Below, piece by piece: positions 32,874-42,304 of a stretch of DNA of 64,000 nucleotides (the first letter of the stretch is position 1; each line of letters begins with the position of its first letter). The notes under the pieces were generated by a model, which saw nothing but the letters and a program-made list of their open reading frames with translations, had not been told where the DNA came from and did no database searches. Position numbers and translations under genes: made by a program. Location of the stretch: NCBI GenBank assembly GCA_003021105.1, contig PXRG01000031.1, positions 1-64,000 on the forward strand. The letters run 5' to 3'. The DNA comes from Halobacteriales archaeon QS_1_68_17 (lineage in GTDB: Archaea > Halobacteriota > Halobacteria > Halobacteriales > Haloarculaceae).

Positions 32874-34160
32874 TCAGTCCCCGGCGGCGGGTCTCCCGGG
32901 GGCGTCTCGGACGCCGTCGCCGACCTGGGTGTAGACGAGCGCGAGGCCGACCGCGCCCCCGGCGGTGGCGACGACGAACGGGACCGGGAAGCCGAAGCCG
33001 ACGAGGATGCCGGACAGCAGCGTCCCGACGGCGATGCCGAGGCCGAAGCCCATCGTCAAAATCGACAGCGTCGACCCGGACTGTCCCTCGCCGGCCATGT
33101 CGCCGGCCAGCGCCAGCGACGGCGCGAACACGGCGGCGACCGCCACGCCCTGGAAGAACCGGAGCCCGACCATCGGGACCGGCGCGGTGACGAACCCCTG
33201 TGCCAGCGTCGTCGGCAACAGGAGGACGAACCCGCCGAGCAGGAACGGCTGCCGGCCGTACCGGTCGCTCAGCCGGCCCAGCGGGAGCTGGAAGAGCACG
33301 TTCGCCAGCACCGTCGCGCCGAACTGCAGCGAGAACATGAACGTCCCCTGGTCGAGCCTGGCGTTGAGGACGTTGGCCAGCGGCGCGTAGATGGCGATGC
33401 TCAGCGCCATGACGACGGTGGCGATCCCCAGCGCGAACACCGGGTCCAGCCCCCCGTCCGGGTCGCGGACCCGGATCGAGATCTCCTCGGCCGCCGCCTC
33501 CTCGGTCCGTTCGGGGTCGTGGATCAGGACGGCCACGAGGCCGAAACTGATCGCCGCCCCGGCGACGGCCACGAGGAAGGCGGCCTCGAACCCCGAGACC
33601 GCGACGTCCCCGACCGCGTACGGACCGGCCGCGACGACGCCGCCGGCGACGAGCGGGCCGATCCCGAACCCCAGCAGCCGGAAGGTGTTGAACAGCCCGA
33701 AGTTGCCCCCGCGGTCGTCCGGCCCCGAGAGTTCGTTGACCAGCGCGACCGTCACCGGGATGGTGAAGGCCGCCCCCACGCCCTGGAGCGCGCGCATCAG
33801 GAGGACGGCCAGGTAGTCCGTGAAGACGATGTAGCCGGCGCTCCCGACGGCCACCAGCGCCAGGCCGAAGAGGAGAAACGCCTTCCGCTTCCCGGACCGG
33901 TCGGACAGCGCCCCGGTGAACGGCTGGCCGAAACTGTTGAGAAAGCCGAACAGCGAGAGGACGATCCCGATGAGCAACTCCGGGGTCAGCGTGAACGCGA
34001 CCGACCCGAGCGCGACCGTCGTGCCGACGAACGCCGGCAGCGCGACGGCCTGGCTCCCGATGTACAGCGGCAGGACGACGACCAGAAAGGAGTTGGCGAG
34101 CGCGTCGACCATCCGGGCCAGCGCGAGCGTCAGAATCCGACTGTCGAGGTCGAACTCCAT
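32874..34160 (-). CDS. MFS transporter
   Basis: 428 aa with about 12 hydrophobic helices. FLNSFGQPFTGALSDRSGKRKAFLLFG is the MFS loop 2-3 motif (GxxxDRxGRK type) and PLGRLSDRYGRQPFLLGG repeats it in the second half. LMRALQGVGAAFTIPVTVALVNEL is typical of helix 4. The substrate cannot be read; drug or sugar efflux are possibilities. The stop codon lies in the border of MITE copy 3, so the native C-terminus may have been longer. ATG 34160 is the natural start. Confidence 0.88.
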   Translation of the reverse strand: MEFDLDSRILTLALARMVDALANSFLVVVLPLYIGSQAVALPAFVGTTVALGSVAFTLTPELLIGIVLSLFGFLNSFGQPFTGALSDRSGKRKAFLLFGLALVAVGSAGYIVFTDYLAVLLMRALQGVGAAFTIPVTVALVNELSGPDDRGGNFGLFNTFRLLGFGIGPLVAGGVVAAGPYAVGDVAVSGFEAAFLVAVAGAAISFGLVAVLIHDPERTEEAAAEEISIRVRDPDGGLDPVFALGIATVVMALSIAIYAPLANVLNARLDQGTFMFSLQFGATVLANVLFQLPLGRLSDRYGRQPFLLGGFVLLLPTTLAQGFVTAPVPMVGLRFFQGVAVAAVFAPSLALAGDMAGEGQSGSTLSILTMGFGLGIAVGTLLSGILVGFGFPVPFVVATAGGAVGLALVYTQVGDGVRDAPGRPAAGD

Positions 34161-34317
34161 CCACTCCCGGTAGCGGCTCCCGCTCCTTCAGCCTGTTCAC
34201 TGCCCCCGGCACGCCGCTCCCACGCGCCGGTTCCCCGCGGGCCGTCCGCCGACCGCGTCGCCGGCCGGCACAACGATTAAGGAATCGTAGCCCCTGCTAC
34301 TTTTGAGGTGTGTGACC

Positions 34318-34467
34318 ATGTGCCACCACTGGGAGTTCAGCTACGAGGACCTCCGCGAGGCCGCCGAAGAGCGCGAGAAAGAGGAGGAAAAACCCGAGTT
34401 CGCGGAGCCGGACCTGTCGGAACCCGCGATCGAGGAGCCGGAGATCCCCGAACTCGCTGACGACTAG
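34318..34467 (+). CDS. Small acidic conserved-type protein (49 aa)
   Basis: 49 aa, MCHHWEFSYEDLREAAEEREKEEEKP then repeated Glu/Pro segments (EPDLSEPAIEEPEIPELADD). The MCHHW start could bind a metal through Cys and two His. It precedes rnhB by 36 bp on the same strand. A short promoter region with TTAAGGAATCG lies upstream. The function is unknown; similar short MCHH proteins occur in haloarchaea as far as I recall. Confidence 0.65.
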   Translation: MCHHWEFSYEDLREAAEEREKEEEKPEFAEPDLSEPAIEEPEIPELADD

Positions 34468-34503
34468 CACAACGCCTTTCTTTTCGCCCGCCGACCGCCA
34501 GCC

Positions 34504-35145
34504 ATGGCAGCCTTCGGCGTCGACGAGGCCGGGAAGGGACCGGTCCTGGGGTCGATGTTCGCGGCGGCGGTCCGGGCCGACCCCGGGGCGCTCCCCGCGG
34601 GGATCGACGACTCGAAACGGCTCGCGCCGGGCCGGCGCGCGGACCTGGCCGCGCGACTGCGCGACGACGACCGGGTGGCCGTCGGCGTCGCCGAGATCCC
34701 GGTCGCGCGCATCGACGAGCCGGAGACGGACATGAACACGCTCACCGTCGGGGCCCAGGCCCGGGCGCTCGCGGCCGTCGCGGGGGACGGCCTGGCCGGG
34801 GTCGTCGACGCGGGCGACACCGACGCCGACCGGTTCGCCCGCCGGGTCGCCGACCGGGTCGACGCGGCCGTCGAGGTGCGGGCCGAACACGGGGCCGACG
34901 AGCGCCACGCTCTCGTCGGCGCGGCCTCGGTCGTCGCCAAGGTCGAGCGCGACGCCCACGTCGACGCGCTGGCCGACGCGTACGGCGACGTGGGTAGCGG
35001 CTACCCGAGCGACCCGACGACCCGCGAGTTCCTCCGGGCGTACGTCGACGAGCACGGCGACCTGCCGGCCTGCGCCCGGGCGTCGTGGTCGACCTGCGCG
35101 GACGTGCTGGCCGCGGCCGAACAGTCCCGGCTCGGGGAGTTCTAG
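34504..35145 (+). CDS. rnhB: Ribonuclease HII
   Basis: 213 aa. FGVDEAGKGPVLG holds the first catalytic Asp-Glu pair (DEAGKG where most have DEAGRG), DSKRLAPGRR follows, VVDAGDTDADRF carries the third Asp and GAASVVAKVERDAHV the remaining active-site region. It removes RNA from RNA-DNA hybrids and misincorporated ribonucleotides. Its stop overlaps the convergent secD stop by two bases (35143-35144). Confidence 0.95.
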   Translation: MAAFGVDEAGKGPVLGSMFAAAVRADPGALPAGIDDSKRLAPGRRADLAARLRDDDRVAVGVAEIPVARIDEPETDMNTLTVGAQARALAAVAGDGLAGVVDAGDTDADRFARRVADRVDAAVEVRAEHGADERHALVGAASVVAKVERDAHVDALADAYGDVGSGYPSDPTTREFLRAYVDEHGDLPACARASWSTCADVLAAAEQSRLGEF

Positions 35146-36725
35146 TCGAGCATCAGGTTCCGGAGCACGTCGCCGTAGGCGGGCCGGGTCACCAGCACGC
35201 CGAGCAGGACGCCGACGATGGTGACGATGGCGAAGCCGGTCAGGTCACCCAGCGAGAGCACCGTCAGCGGGCTCATGGCGACGATCGTCGTCGCGGCGGC
35301 CGCGCCGATCACCCAGAAGGCCTTCCGGAACCGGTTCTGGAACACCCGGCCGGTGGCGACCTCGCCCTCCTGGAGGATCTCGTCGGCGATGATGATGAGG
35401 TCGTCGACGCCCGTCCCGATGACCGCGATGAACCCGGCGATGTGCGAGAGGTCGAGCGCCAGGCCGACCGTCGACGCGAACCCGAGCAACAGGAACACCT
35501 CGGCGGCCGCCGTCGCCAGCATCGGCACGGCGACCCGGGGGCTGCCGTACCGGACGAAGACGACGCCGCTGACGGCGGTCCAGGCGATCAGGCCCGCCAC
35601 CAGCGAGAACAGCTTGAACTCCTGGGCGAGGCTCGGCTGGAGGTAGTAGCTCGTCCCCTCGTCGATGTCCAGTTGCGTCGGGAGCGCGCCGGCCCGGAGG
35701 TTGATCTGGAGGTCGCGGGCCTGGGAGATGTTGGTCGTGGTCATCCGGAACCGCGGGTCCTCCTCGAACGCCCCGCTCTCGATGTTCTGTGCGAGACCGC
35801 GGCTCATATCGGCCGCGTAGACCGTCCGTCCGTCGACGACGGTGTTGAGACAGTAGCCGGTGGAGTTGGGCGGCGTCACGCCCTCGTTGTTGCAGTTGTT
35901 GACCCCCGGACCGGTGAAGCCGAACTCCTGTATCGCGTTCGAGTAGTTCCGGGCCGCGTCTGGTTTCAGCGTGACCGGCACGTACGCGCCGCCGCGTTCG
36001 GACTCCCGGGCGACGCCGATCTCCTGGAAGTCGTTCTGCGTCGCCCCCCTGGTGAGCAGCGGGACCGTCCTGGTGCCGTTCTCGGTCGGGTACTGGGCGA
36101 CGATCCGGGAGACGCCCCGGTCGCCGACCAGATCGAGCACCTCCGTGCGGTTGGCGTTCGGTACCTCCACGACGACGAAGTACCGGCCGGTGCCGCTGGA
36201 GACGACGCTCGCGCCGCCGCCGGTCAGGCCGCCGCGGTTGATCTTGTCGTTGAGCACCCGCACGGCCAGTTGCCGCGTCGACTTGCTCACGCCGGGTTCG
36301 ACGTCCCCGGCGGTCGCGTTCAGCCCCGCCGCCCGGAGCGCCGCGGCGAACTCCTCGTCCGAGACGCTGTTGTCGAAGACCTCGACCGACCCGCCGCGGC
36401 CCGGACTCGCCCGCTCGTTGGCCGACTGGACCTTCACGTCGGCGGCCGTCAGGCCGAGTTCGCCGGCCACCGTCCGCGCGATCCGGTCCTGCCGGTCGAT
36501 CCGCTGGGGCACGTCCAGCGGCTGGGCGATTTTGCCTTCGAGGGGCGCGCGGATGCGGGTCCCGCCGGCCAGTTCGAGCCCGTAGTTGAGGTTGGTCGGC
36601 CCGCTGCTGACGGTCGCGTTCGCCCCGTCGCCGGCCGCGCCGCCGACCGGTCCGAACAGCGCCACGCCGCTCGCGACGACGAACACCGTCAGCAGGACGA
36701 TCCGCCAGTTCTCGCGGATGCTCAT
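35142..36725 (-). CDS. secD: Protein-export membrane protein SecD
   Basis: 527 aa from ATG 36725, overlapping the secF stop by 4 bp (ATGA). One N-terminal helix is followed by a large extracytoplasmic domain (DLQINLRAGALPTQLDI, VVDGRTVYAADMSRG) and five C-terminal helices with IAGFIAVIGTGVDDLIIIADE, the RND-type signature with paired Asp. With SecF it assists Sec-dependent export using the ion gradient. The order secF-secD is the haloarchaeal one. Confidence 0.95.
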   Translation of the reverse strand: MSIRENWRIVLLTVFVVASGVALFGPVGGAAGDGANATVSSGPTNLNYGLELAGGTRIRAPLEGKIAQPLDVPQRIDRQDRIARTVAGELGLTAADVKVQSANERASPGRGGSVEVFDNSVSDEEFAAALRAAGLNATAGDVEPGVSKSTRQLAVRVLNDKINRGGLTGGGASVVSSGTGRYFVVVEVPNANRTEVLDLVGDRGVSRIVAQYPTENGTRTVPLLTRGATQNDFQEIGVARESERGGAYVPVTLKPDAARNYSNAIQEFGFTGPGVNNCNNEGVTPPNSTGYCLNTVVDGRTVYAADMSRGLAQNIESGAFEEDPRFRMTTTNISQARDLQINLRAGALPTQLDIDEGTSYYLQPSLAQEFKLFSLVAGLIAWTAVSGVVFVRYGSPRVAVPMLATAAAEVFLLLGFASTVGLALDLSHIAGFIAVIGTGVDDLIIIADEILQEGEVATGRVFQNRFRKAFWVIGAAAATTIVAMSPLTVLSLGDLTGFAIVTIVGVLLGVLVTRPAYGDVLRNLMLD

Positions 36726-37579
36726 CGGGCGATCCCCTCGTACTTGTACCAGCGCAACAGGCTCATGTTCAGCATGTACGTGTTCATCAGGTCGGCTGCC
36801 AGTCCGAACACGAGGACGGTCCCGATCGCCGGCAACAGCGGGATCGCAAGCAGGCTCGCGGCCACCGTCATCACGGTCATGGCGGCGATGGAGGTCAGCG
36901 TCATCGTCACGCCCGTCCGCATCGCCCGGTAGGCGCTCTCGTAGAAGCCACCACGGCGCTTGAGGATGTGGTTGTTCAGCAGGATGTCCGAGTCGACGCT
37001 GTACCCGATCAGCATCAACAGTGCCGCCACGGTCCCCAGCGAGAGCTTGATCCCGAGGACGTTCATCAGCGCGACCGGGATCACGATGTCGGAGAACGCG
37101 GAGGCGACGACCGCGATGGAGGGCACGAACGTCCGGAAGAGAACGAACACCAGCAGGCTCATCCCGACGAACGCGACCGCCACGCCGATCAGCGCCTGGC
37201 GCTGGGAGTCGGCCCCGAAGCTCGCGGACCGCCCCTGGATCGACACGATCTCGTAGCCGGCCGCCCTGGCCTGGCGTTCGATGGCGGTCGTGTCCGTCGA
37301 CTGGGTCGTCACGATGTACTCGTTGTCGCCCGCGATGGGCTGGATGGAATCGATCGGCACGTCGAACGACTCCCGGATCGCGGCCGGCGAGTCGCCGGTC
37401 GCGATCTGGATCTCCGTCCCCCCGGTGAAGGCGATCCCCGGAGCGACCGGTGCGCCGGTCGTGACGTACCACCCCGCGAGGATCAGCAGCGCGACCCCCA
37501 GGACCGCCAGCGGCACGGCCGCGAGCTGCCGGTTTGAGTACCGGGTGTAATCGACCTCCGGTACCTCGAACTCGATCAT
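36722..37579 (-). CDS. secF: Protein-export membrane protein SecF
   Basis: 285 aa from ATG 37579 (MIEFEVPEVDYTRYSNRQLAAVPL); the frame is open upstream to 37693, but those residues are not family-like. Helix 1 is followed by GIAFTGGTEIQI in the extracytoplasmic domain. LLMLIGYSVDSDILLNNHILKRRGGF is the conserved SecF helix 4-5 region. It is translationally coupled to secD and forms the SecDF complex. Confidence 0.95.
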   Translation of the reverse strand: MIEFEVPEVDYTRYSNRQLAAVPLAVLGVALLILAGWYVTTGAPVAPGIAFTGGTEIQIATGDSPAAIRESFDVPIDSIQPIAGDNEYIVTTQSTDTTAIERQARAAGYEIVSIQGRSASFGADSQRQALIGVAVAFVGMSLLVFVLFRTFVPSIAVVASAFSDIVIPVALMNVLGIKLSLGTVAALLMLIGYSVDSDILLNNHILKRRGGFYESAYRAMRTGVTMTLTSIAAMTVMTVAASLLAIPLLPAIGTVLVFGLAADLMNTYMLNMSLLRWYKYEGIAR

Positions 37580-37757
37580 GCCTGCCGGTGTGATTCGACC
37601 CCGAATAAGCCTTCTGAAGTCGGTGCTCGCGCGGCTCGACGGCCTCCGACCGCGAGCCGATCCGGCCGCTCGGCGGCCCGGAGAGCCGTTCACTCGCCGG
37701 TCGAGCGGCGGCCGACGAGTCGTTCGCCGCCGACCGATCGATGGCCCGGCGAGTCGC

Positions 37758-38528
37758 TCACTCGCCGGCCGCGCGGTCGGTCCCGGTCCCGGTCCCGGTC
37801 CCGGTCCCGGTCTCGGCTCCGGCCGCGGGCACTGCCCGCGTCGCCGTCGCCTTGAACGCGGCGACGACCGCCGCCCCCGGCCGCAGTTCGAGGCGGTCGA
37901 CGCTGGCCTCCGTGACGAACGCCGTGAGCCGCTCGTCGCCGACCGCGACCGTCACGACCGCGACGGTCTCGCCGCGGTCGACGCCCGCGACCGTCCCCTC
38001 GAACCGGTTGAGCGCGCTCGTCTCCCCGGCCGCGGGCGTCTCCGCCGGGAGCGACAGCGTCACCGCGTCCGCCCGGATCGTCACGTCCACGTCGGTCGCG
38101 TTCCCGGACGCGATCGCCCGGACCGGCCCGACAGCCGTCTCGACGGTCGCCAGTTCGCCCGCCCGCTCGACGACCGTCCCGGGGATGACTGTCCACTCGG
38201 TCCCGGCGACGCGGTCGAACTCCGCCCGGAGCCGCGCGAACTCCGCGAGCAACCGCCGCCCGCCGTCGGCGAGTTCGCTCCCGCCGCCGCCGCTCCCGCC
38301 CCGGCGGCGCTCGACGAGCGTCCCGAACGCCTCCTCGAGTTCGACCACGCGCCGCTGGGCGTGGGCGAACGACCGCCCCAGCGCGTCGGTGGCGGCGTTC
38401 AGCGATCCGTGCTCGTCGACGGCCCGCAACAGCGCCGCGTCGTCGGCGTCGAACACCACGTCGCCGGCCCCGATCCGGGCCTCGAACTCCGCGTCCAGCA
38501 CGGCCGCCGGTACGGCGACTCCCGACAA
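37758..38528 (-). CDS. ModE-like regulator with TOBE domains for the tungstate transporter
   Basis: 256 aa if started at TTG 38528; GTG 38501 is the alternative, and no ATG is available. The winged helix (DDAALLRAVDEHGSLNAATDALGRSFAHAQRRVVELEEAF) is the ModE DNA-binding domain. Residues ~125-240 hold Mop/TOBE oxyanion-binding repeats (ALNRFEGTVAGVDRGETVAVVTVAV). It follows tupC by 83 bp on the same strand, so it likely represses the operon when tungstate or molybdate is plentiful. The C-terminus has a (GT)n tail from a GGTCCC microsatellite. Confidence 0.85.
   Translation of the reverse strand: MSGVAVPAAVLDAEFEARIGAGDVVFDADDAALLRAVDEHGSLNAATDALGRSFAHAQRRVVELEEAFGTLVERRRGGSGGGGSELADGGRRLLAEFARLRAEFDRVAGTEWTVIPGTVVERAGELATVETAVGPVRAIASGNATDVDVTIRADAVTLSLPAETPAAGETSALNRFEGTVAGVDRGETVAVVTVAVGDERLTAFVTEASVDRLELRPGAAVVAAFKATATRAVPAAGAETGTGTGTGTGTDRAAGE
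37779..37818 (+). repeat. GGTCCC hexanucleotide microsatellite
   Basis: About seven consecutive GGTCCC units with one late change (GGTCTC). On the minus strand they encode the alternating Gly-Thr tail of the ModE-like protein. The tract is in frame, so length changes would not break the protein. Confidence 0.85.
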
Positions 38529-38546
38529 AACAGTTCTCCCGGTCCC

Positions 38547-38638
38547 GGTCAGTCCTACTTTAGCTCGCGTGTGACTCGACCGCGTCGAGGTCGGCCTCCG
38601 TCTCCGCCTGGTCAGTCCTGCTTTAGTTCGCGTGTGAC
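38547..38638. repeat. 29-bp direct repeat copying the tupC 3' end
   Basis: GGTCAGTCCTACTTTAGCTC plus GCGTGTGAC at 38547-38575 recurs with two changes at 38610-38638. The second copy contains the tupC stop and its last codons (VTRELKQD). The copies start 63 bp apart, a multiple of three. It suggests a tail duplication followed by truncation of the gene. Confidence 0.75.
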
Positions 38639-39421
38639 CGGGTCGGTCGCTCCGTCGTACACCAGTTCGCCCTCGACGAACTGCCTGGTCCGGGGGTCCG
38701 AGGGCGACTCGAAGATCAGTTCGGGGGGGCCGAACTCGACGAGTTCGCCGTCGAGCACGAACCCCACGCGGTCGGAGAGCCGCTCGGCCTGGTGCATGTC
38801 GTGCGTGGCGACCACCACGCCGACGCCGCGCTCACTCGCGCGCTCGATGGCCCCCTCCAGGACTGCCGTGTTCCGGGGATCGAGGTTCGACGTCGGCTCG
38901 TCTAACAACATGATCTCCGGATCGACCGCCAGCGCCCGCGCGAACGCCACCCGCTGGGCCTCGCCGCCGGACAGCGACAGGGCGTTCTGGTCGACCTTCC
39001 CCGCTAGCCCGACCGTCTCGAGGGCTCGCGCGGCCGACGCCGGCAGGTCGGTCCCGCCGACGAGTCCGGCGAGCCAGCCGCGCAGCCGGTCGTCCCACGC
39101 TTCCCGGACCCGGACCCCGTAGGTCACGTTCCGCGCGACCGGTGCGTTGAACAGGCTCGGTTCCTGGAACACCATCGCCAGCCGCCTGCGGATCGCCAGC
39201 CGCCCGTCCCCCGGCCGGTCCCAGACGTCCTCCCCGTTCCAGGTGATCGCTCCCGCGTCCGGCCGCCGGAACAGCGCCAGCAGCCGCAACAGCGTCGTCT
39301 TCCCGGTCCCCGAGGGGCCGACGACCGTGACGACCTCCCCCGGCGAGACGTCGATCGAGACGTCGGAGAGCACCGGTTCGTCCCCGTAGGACAGCGAGAC
39401 GCCCTCGGCCGCGAGCGTCAC
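38612..39421 (-). CDS. tupC: Tungstate ABC transporter ATP-binding protein
   Basis: 269 aa from GTG 39421, which overlaps the permease stop by 4 bp (GTGA). Walker A is [12 protein letters not shown], the signature [18 protein letters not shown], Walker [14 protein letters not shown] and the switch His [13 protein letters not shown]. Together with TupB-like permease and TupA-like binding protein it forms a tungstate/molybdate importer driven by ATP. The 3' end appears duplicated downstream. Confidence 0.92.
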   Translation of the reverse strand: MTLAAEGVSLSYGDEPVLSDVSIDVSPGEVVTVVGPSGTGKTTLLRLLALFRRPDAGAITWNGEDVWDRPGDGRLAIRRRLAMVFQEPSLFNAPVARNVTYGVRVREAWDDRLRGWLAGLVGGTDLPASAARALETVGLAGKVDQNALSLSGGEAQRVAFARALAVDPEIMLLDEPTSNLDPRNTAVLEGAIERASERGVGVVVATHDMHQAERLSDRVGFVLDGELVEFGPPELIFESPSDPRTRQFVEGELVYDGATDPVTRELKQD

Positions 39422-40122
39422 GGTTCGCCCCTCCCGCGACCGCGGCTCCTGATCCACGACCCCAGCGAGTTCACGCCCAGCACCAACACGAGGAGGATCA
39501 CGCCTAGCACCAGCCCCACCTCGTAGCGGCCCTGCCGGGCCTCGACGGTGATGGCCGTCGTGAGCGTCCGGGTGTAGGAGGTCCCGTCGCTGAACACGAT
39601 GTTGCCGCCGACGATGAGGATCGACCCCACCTCGCTGATCGCCCGGCCGAACCCCGCCAGGACCGCCGTGACGATCCCGTAGCGGGCTTCCTTGATGACC
39701 ACGAGGCCGACGTCGGCGTCGGTCCCGCCCATCGCGCGGGCGGCGTCGCGGACCGGCTGGCTGATCTCCTCGACCGACGAGAGGCTGATGCTCGTGATCA
39801 CCGGCGTCGCCAGGACGAACTGCGAGGCGATCATCGCCTGCGGGGTAAAGGCCAACTGGAGGTCCCCCAGCGGCCCGCTGTTCGAGAGCACCATCAGGAC
39901 CACCAGCCCGACGACGACGCTGGGAAAGCCCATCCCGGTGTTGATGACCGCCGTCACCACCCGCTTGCCGGGGAAGTCCGTGAACCCGATCAGAAGCGCG
40001 ACCGGCAGGCTCGCCAGCGTGCTCAGCGCGACTGCCGTCAGGCTCACCTGCAGCGAGACGAGGACGATGCTGACGACGTACGTCCAGCCGCCGTCGGGGA
40101 GCTGCACGAGCTGGCCGATCAT
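39418..40122 (-). CDS. tupB: Tungstate ABC transporter permease
   Basis: 234 aa with five to six hydrophobic helices. The permease EAA-type loop is [31 protein letters not shown], and [26 protein letters not shown] is typical of TupB. It overlaps tupC and lies 12 bp after tupA. The encoded protein sits in the membrane as a homodimer in known systems. Confidence 0.92.
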   Translation of the reverse strand: MIGQLVQLPDGGWTYVVSIVLVSLQVSLTAVALSTLASLPVALLIGFTDFPGKRVVTAVINTGMGFPSVVVGLVVLMVLSNSGPLGDLQLAFTPQAMIASQFVLATPVITSISLSSVEEISQPVRDAARAMGGTDADVGLVVIKEARYGIVTAVLAGFGRAISEVGSILIVGGNIVFSDGTSYTRTLTTAITVEARQGRYEVGLVLGVILLVLVLGVNSLGSWIRSRGRGRGEP

Positions 40123-40134
40123 GCCGGCGGACGC

Positions 40135-41175
40135 TCAGTACCCCCGCGGGACTTTCGTCTCCACCCAGTAGAGGTACTGCGTGTTCCGCCGCGAGAGCGA
40201 CGCCGCCTCCTGGGCCGAGTACCCCTGCGGGACGTACTGACTGAAGTTCGGTTCCTCGCTGATGGCATTCGGGAAGAACAACTGTGACCCGTTGGTCGTG
40301 TAGTTTTCGATCATCCGCTGGCCCTGCGGGCTCGTCAGGAACCCGGCGTAGGCCATCGCGGCCTGGTAGTTCACATCGTCGTACTTCGCGGGGTTGACCG
40401 GGATCACGCCGTAGGGGTTCTTCAGGATGACCGGCCCGTCCTTCAGCGGCCCCTCGACGTGGATCACGAGGCCGATCTCGCTTTGCATCGAGAGGTAGGT
40501 CCCGCGGTCGGCCAGCGTGTACGCGCCGGTCTGGCTGGCCTGGACGAGCGTGTCGCCCATCCCTTTCCCGACCTCCCGGTACCACTGGCCGCCCGGATCG
40601 GTCCCGGCCTGCTCCCAGATGAGCTGTTCTTTCTTGTGGGTCCCCGAGTCGTCGCCGCGGGAAACGAACGTCGCGTCCTCGCTCGCGATGGTGGTGAACG
40701 CCTCCGTCGCGCTGCCCGTCCCGTTGATGCCCGCGGGGTCGTCTTCCGGGCCGACGATCACGAAGTCGTTGAACATCACGTCCCGGCGGTTGACGCCGAC
40801 CCCGTCCTGCATGAACTGGTCCTCGGCCCCGCGGGCGTGGACGAGGATGACGTCGGCGTCCCCGTCCCTGGCCGTCCGGATGCTCGCGCCGGTTCCCTTC
40901 GGGATCGTTTTGATCGTCAGCCCGTAGTTCTCCTCGAACGTCGGGTGCAAGGCGTCCAGAAGCCCCGTGTCGTAGGTGCTCGTCGTCGTCGCCACCACTA
41001 GTTCGCCGTCGCCGATCTGTCCGCTCGCCGCCGAACTGCTGCCGTCCTGCATCTCCGTCGCGTCCGCGGTCGTCTCGGCCTGGCTCGCCCGGCTTCGCCC
41101 ACCCGTACAGCCGGCGACGCCGGCGAGCGCACCGAGCCCCGCCGCTTCGAGGAACCGCCTCCGTTGTATCGGCAT
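40135..41175 (-). CDS. tupA: Tungstate-binding lipoprotein of ABC transporter
   Basis: 346 aa from ATG 41175. [26 protein letters not shown] is a twin-arginine signal with a lipobox ending at Cys, so the protein is lipid-anchored outside the cell. [23 protein letters not shown] and [25 protein letters not shown] are the oxyanion-binding TupA motifs, and [14 protein letters not shown] is the second binding region. The upstream start at 41292 would place the Arg pair internally and is rejected. It delivers tungstate, needed for the AOR at 53406. Confidence 0.93.
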   Translation of the reverse strand: MPIQRRRFLEAAGLGALAGVAGCTGGRSRASQAETTADATEMQDGSSSAASGQIGDGELVVATTTSTYDTGLLDALHPTFEENYGLTIKTIPKGTGASIRTARDGDADVILVHARGAEDQFMQDGVGVNRRDVMFNDFVIVGPEDDPAGINGTGSATEAFTTIASEDATFVSRGDDSGTHKKEQLIWEQAGTDPGGQWYREVGKGMGDTLVQASQTGAYTLADRGTYLSMQSEIGLVIHVEGPLKDGPVILKNPYGVIPVNPAKYDDVNYQAAMAYAGFLTSPQGQRMIENYTTNGSQLFFPNAISEEPNFSQYVPQGYSAQEAASLSRRNTQYLYWVETKVPRGY

Positions 41176-41427
41176 AGAAATAACGGTCGTGCGCGGGAAC
41201 TTAAGGGTTCCTACTCGGACGAAACTTATTTCGGTTACAGCAATCCTCGCCGCGGAAGCGATACCGGCGACAAGCGGGCTACTACAGTCCATTCGCGCCG
41301 ATTCGCCGGTCCCGCGTCAACCGGTCGTAGCCACATTCAGTTACGTCGACCGTCGCGGATCCGGCCGTCGGTGGTCGCGGTCGCACGTCCCCCGGACACC
41401 TTTGTACGTCGACCGTCTACTTGGGGT
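41176..41427 (-). promoter_or_regulatory. tup operon promoter with a candidate operator palindrome
   Basis: On the minus strand CGAAATAAG (about 41224-41233) looks like a BRE plus TATA element. About 25 bp downstream lies an inverted repeat GGAAC-TTAAGG-GTTCC (41196-41211), well placed to be an operator at the transcription start, perhaps for the ModE-like protein. The rest of the 252-bp gap contains only the start region of the divergent small gene. Confidence 0.4.
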
Positions 41428-41772
41428 ATGAGCAGACAACAGGAGCGACCGGACGCGGACGCCGAGACCGCCGAGCACGTCGTCGTCTCGTATCCCGCCG
41501 ACCTGAGCGACTGGGGCCGCTTCCAGGTCGAGAAACCGTCGTTCGTCTCGTGGCTCCGGAAGACCCGCGACGACGTTGCGGCCGGCGACACCTGGGAGGA
41601 GTTCGTCGGCGTGGGCTGCTGTGGCAACACCCTCGACGTCCCGCTGCGGGTCGAGGACGTCGTCGGCGGCGACCGGATGGGCGAGGACACCGACATCGAG
41701 TTCTCGGTCCGCGAGGCCTGCGACATCCAGGGTGGCTGGGCGGTCCAGAGCGACGGCGGTCCGACCGTCTAG
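41428..41772 (+). CDS. Conserved-type haloarchaeal protein of unknown function
   Basis: 114 aa from ATG 41428; the frame is open upstream but lies in the tup promoter. VVVSYPADLSDWGRFQVEKPSF, DTWEEFVGVGCCGNTLDVPLRV and EFSVREACDIQGGWAVQ describe a compact alpha/beta protein with a CC pair and a later Cys that might bind metal. Its stop overlaps the convergent next gene. I do not recognise a functional family. Confidence 0.7.
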   Translation: MSRQQERPDADAETAEHVVVSYPADLSDWGRFQVEKPSFVSWLRKTRDDVAAGDTWEEFVGVGCCGNTLDVPLRVEDVVGGDRMGEDTDIEFSVREACDIQGGWAVQSDGGPTV

Positions 41773-42227
41773 GGCAGGTACCGGACGCTCACGACCCCGG
41801 CCCGCGACCTGATCTCGACGCGTTCGACGCCGAGCCGCGCGGCCCGCTCGCGGATCGCCGGGTCGTCGCGCACGTCCGCGACCGCCTGCTCGGTGTCGTC
41901 CTCGGGCACCGTCAGGACGTGCAGCTCCCCGTCACCCGCCCGTTCCTGCCGGGTGACGCCGCCGACGGGCTGGTCGGCGGCGAGTTGCTGTTCCTGACGG
42001 GTCGGCGGTTCCGGGCTCTCCTCGACGGTCACGGTCCGCCGGTCCTCGAGTTCGACGACGCGCCAGGCCACCTCCAGCGGCGGCTCCGCCTCGACGGTCG
42101 CGTCGACGACCTCGCCGGCCTCGACGCCGGGGTTCTCCGCGAGCGCGTGGACCTGCCCGCCGTCGACGTCCCGGAGTACGGCCGTCTCCTCGTCGGCCTC
42201 GGTCACGAGGAAGGTCCCGGTCTTCAT
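41769..42227 (-). CDS. DUF5812-like haloarchaeal protein
   Basis: 152 aa from ATG 42227. KTGTFLVTEADEETAVLRDVDGGQVHALAENPG is the start that I associate with DUF5812, a haloarchaea-only family. A small beta domain that may be OB-like (VDATVEAEPPLEVAWRVVELEDRRTVTVEES) is followed by an acidic linker and a C-terminal alpha/beta section (ELHVLTVPEDDTEQAVADVRDD). No activity is known. Confidence 0.7.
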   Translation of the reverse strand: MKTGTFLVTEADEETAVLRDVDGGQVHALAENPGVEAGEVVDATVEAEPPLEVAWRVVELEDRRTVTVEESPEPPTRQEQQLAADQPVGGVTRQERAGDGELHVLTVPEDDTEQAVADVRDDPAIRERAARLGVERVEIRSRAGVVSVRYLP

Positions 42228-42304
42228 GCCCGTGCGGAGGGCGCGGCCGCTTTTGCGCGTTTCGCTCGCGGGGCCGGTCGCCGTCGACCGCCAGTCGTCG
42301 CGGC

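Noticed and set aside
37779-37818. CRISPR-like periodicity in the GGTCCC tract
   Set aside because: It is an uninterrupted hexanucleotide microsatellite within a coding region, without spacers. No CRISPR array or cas gene was seen in the window.
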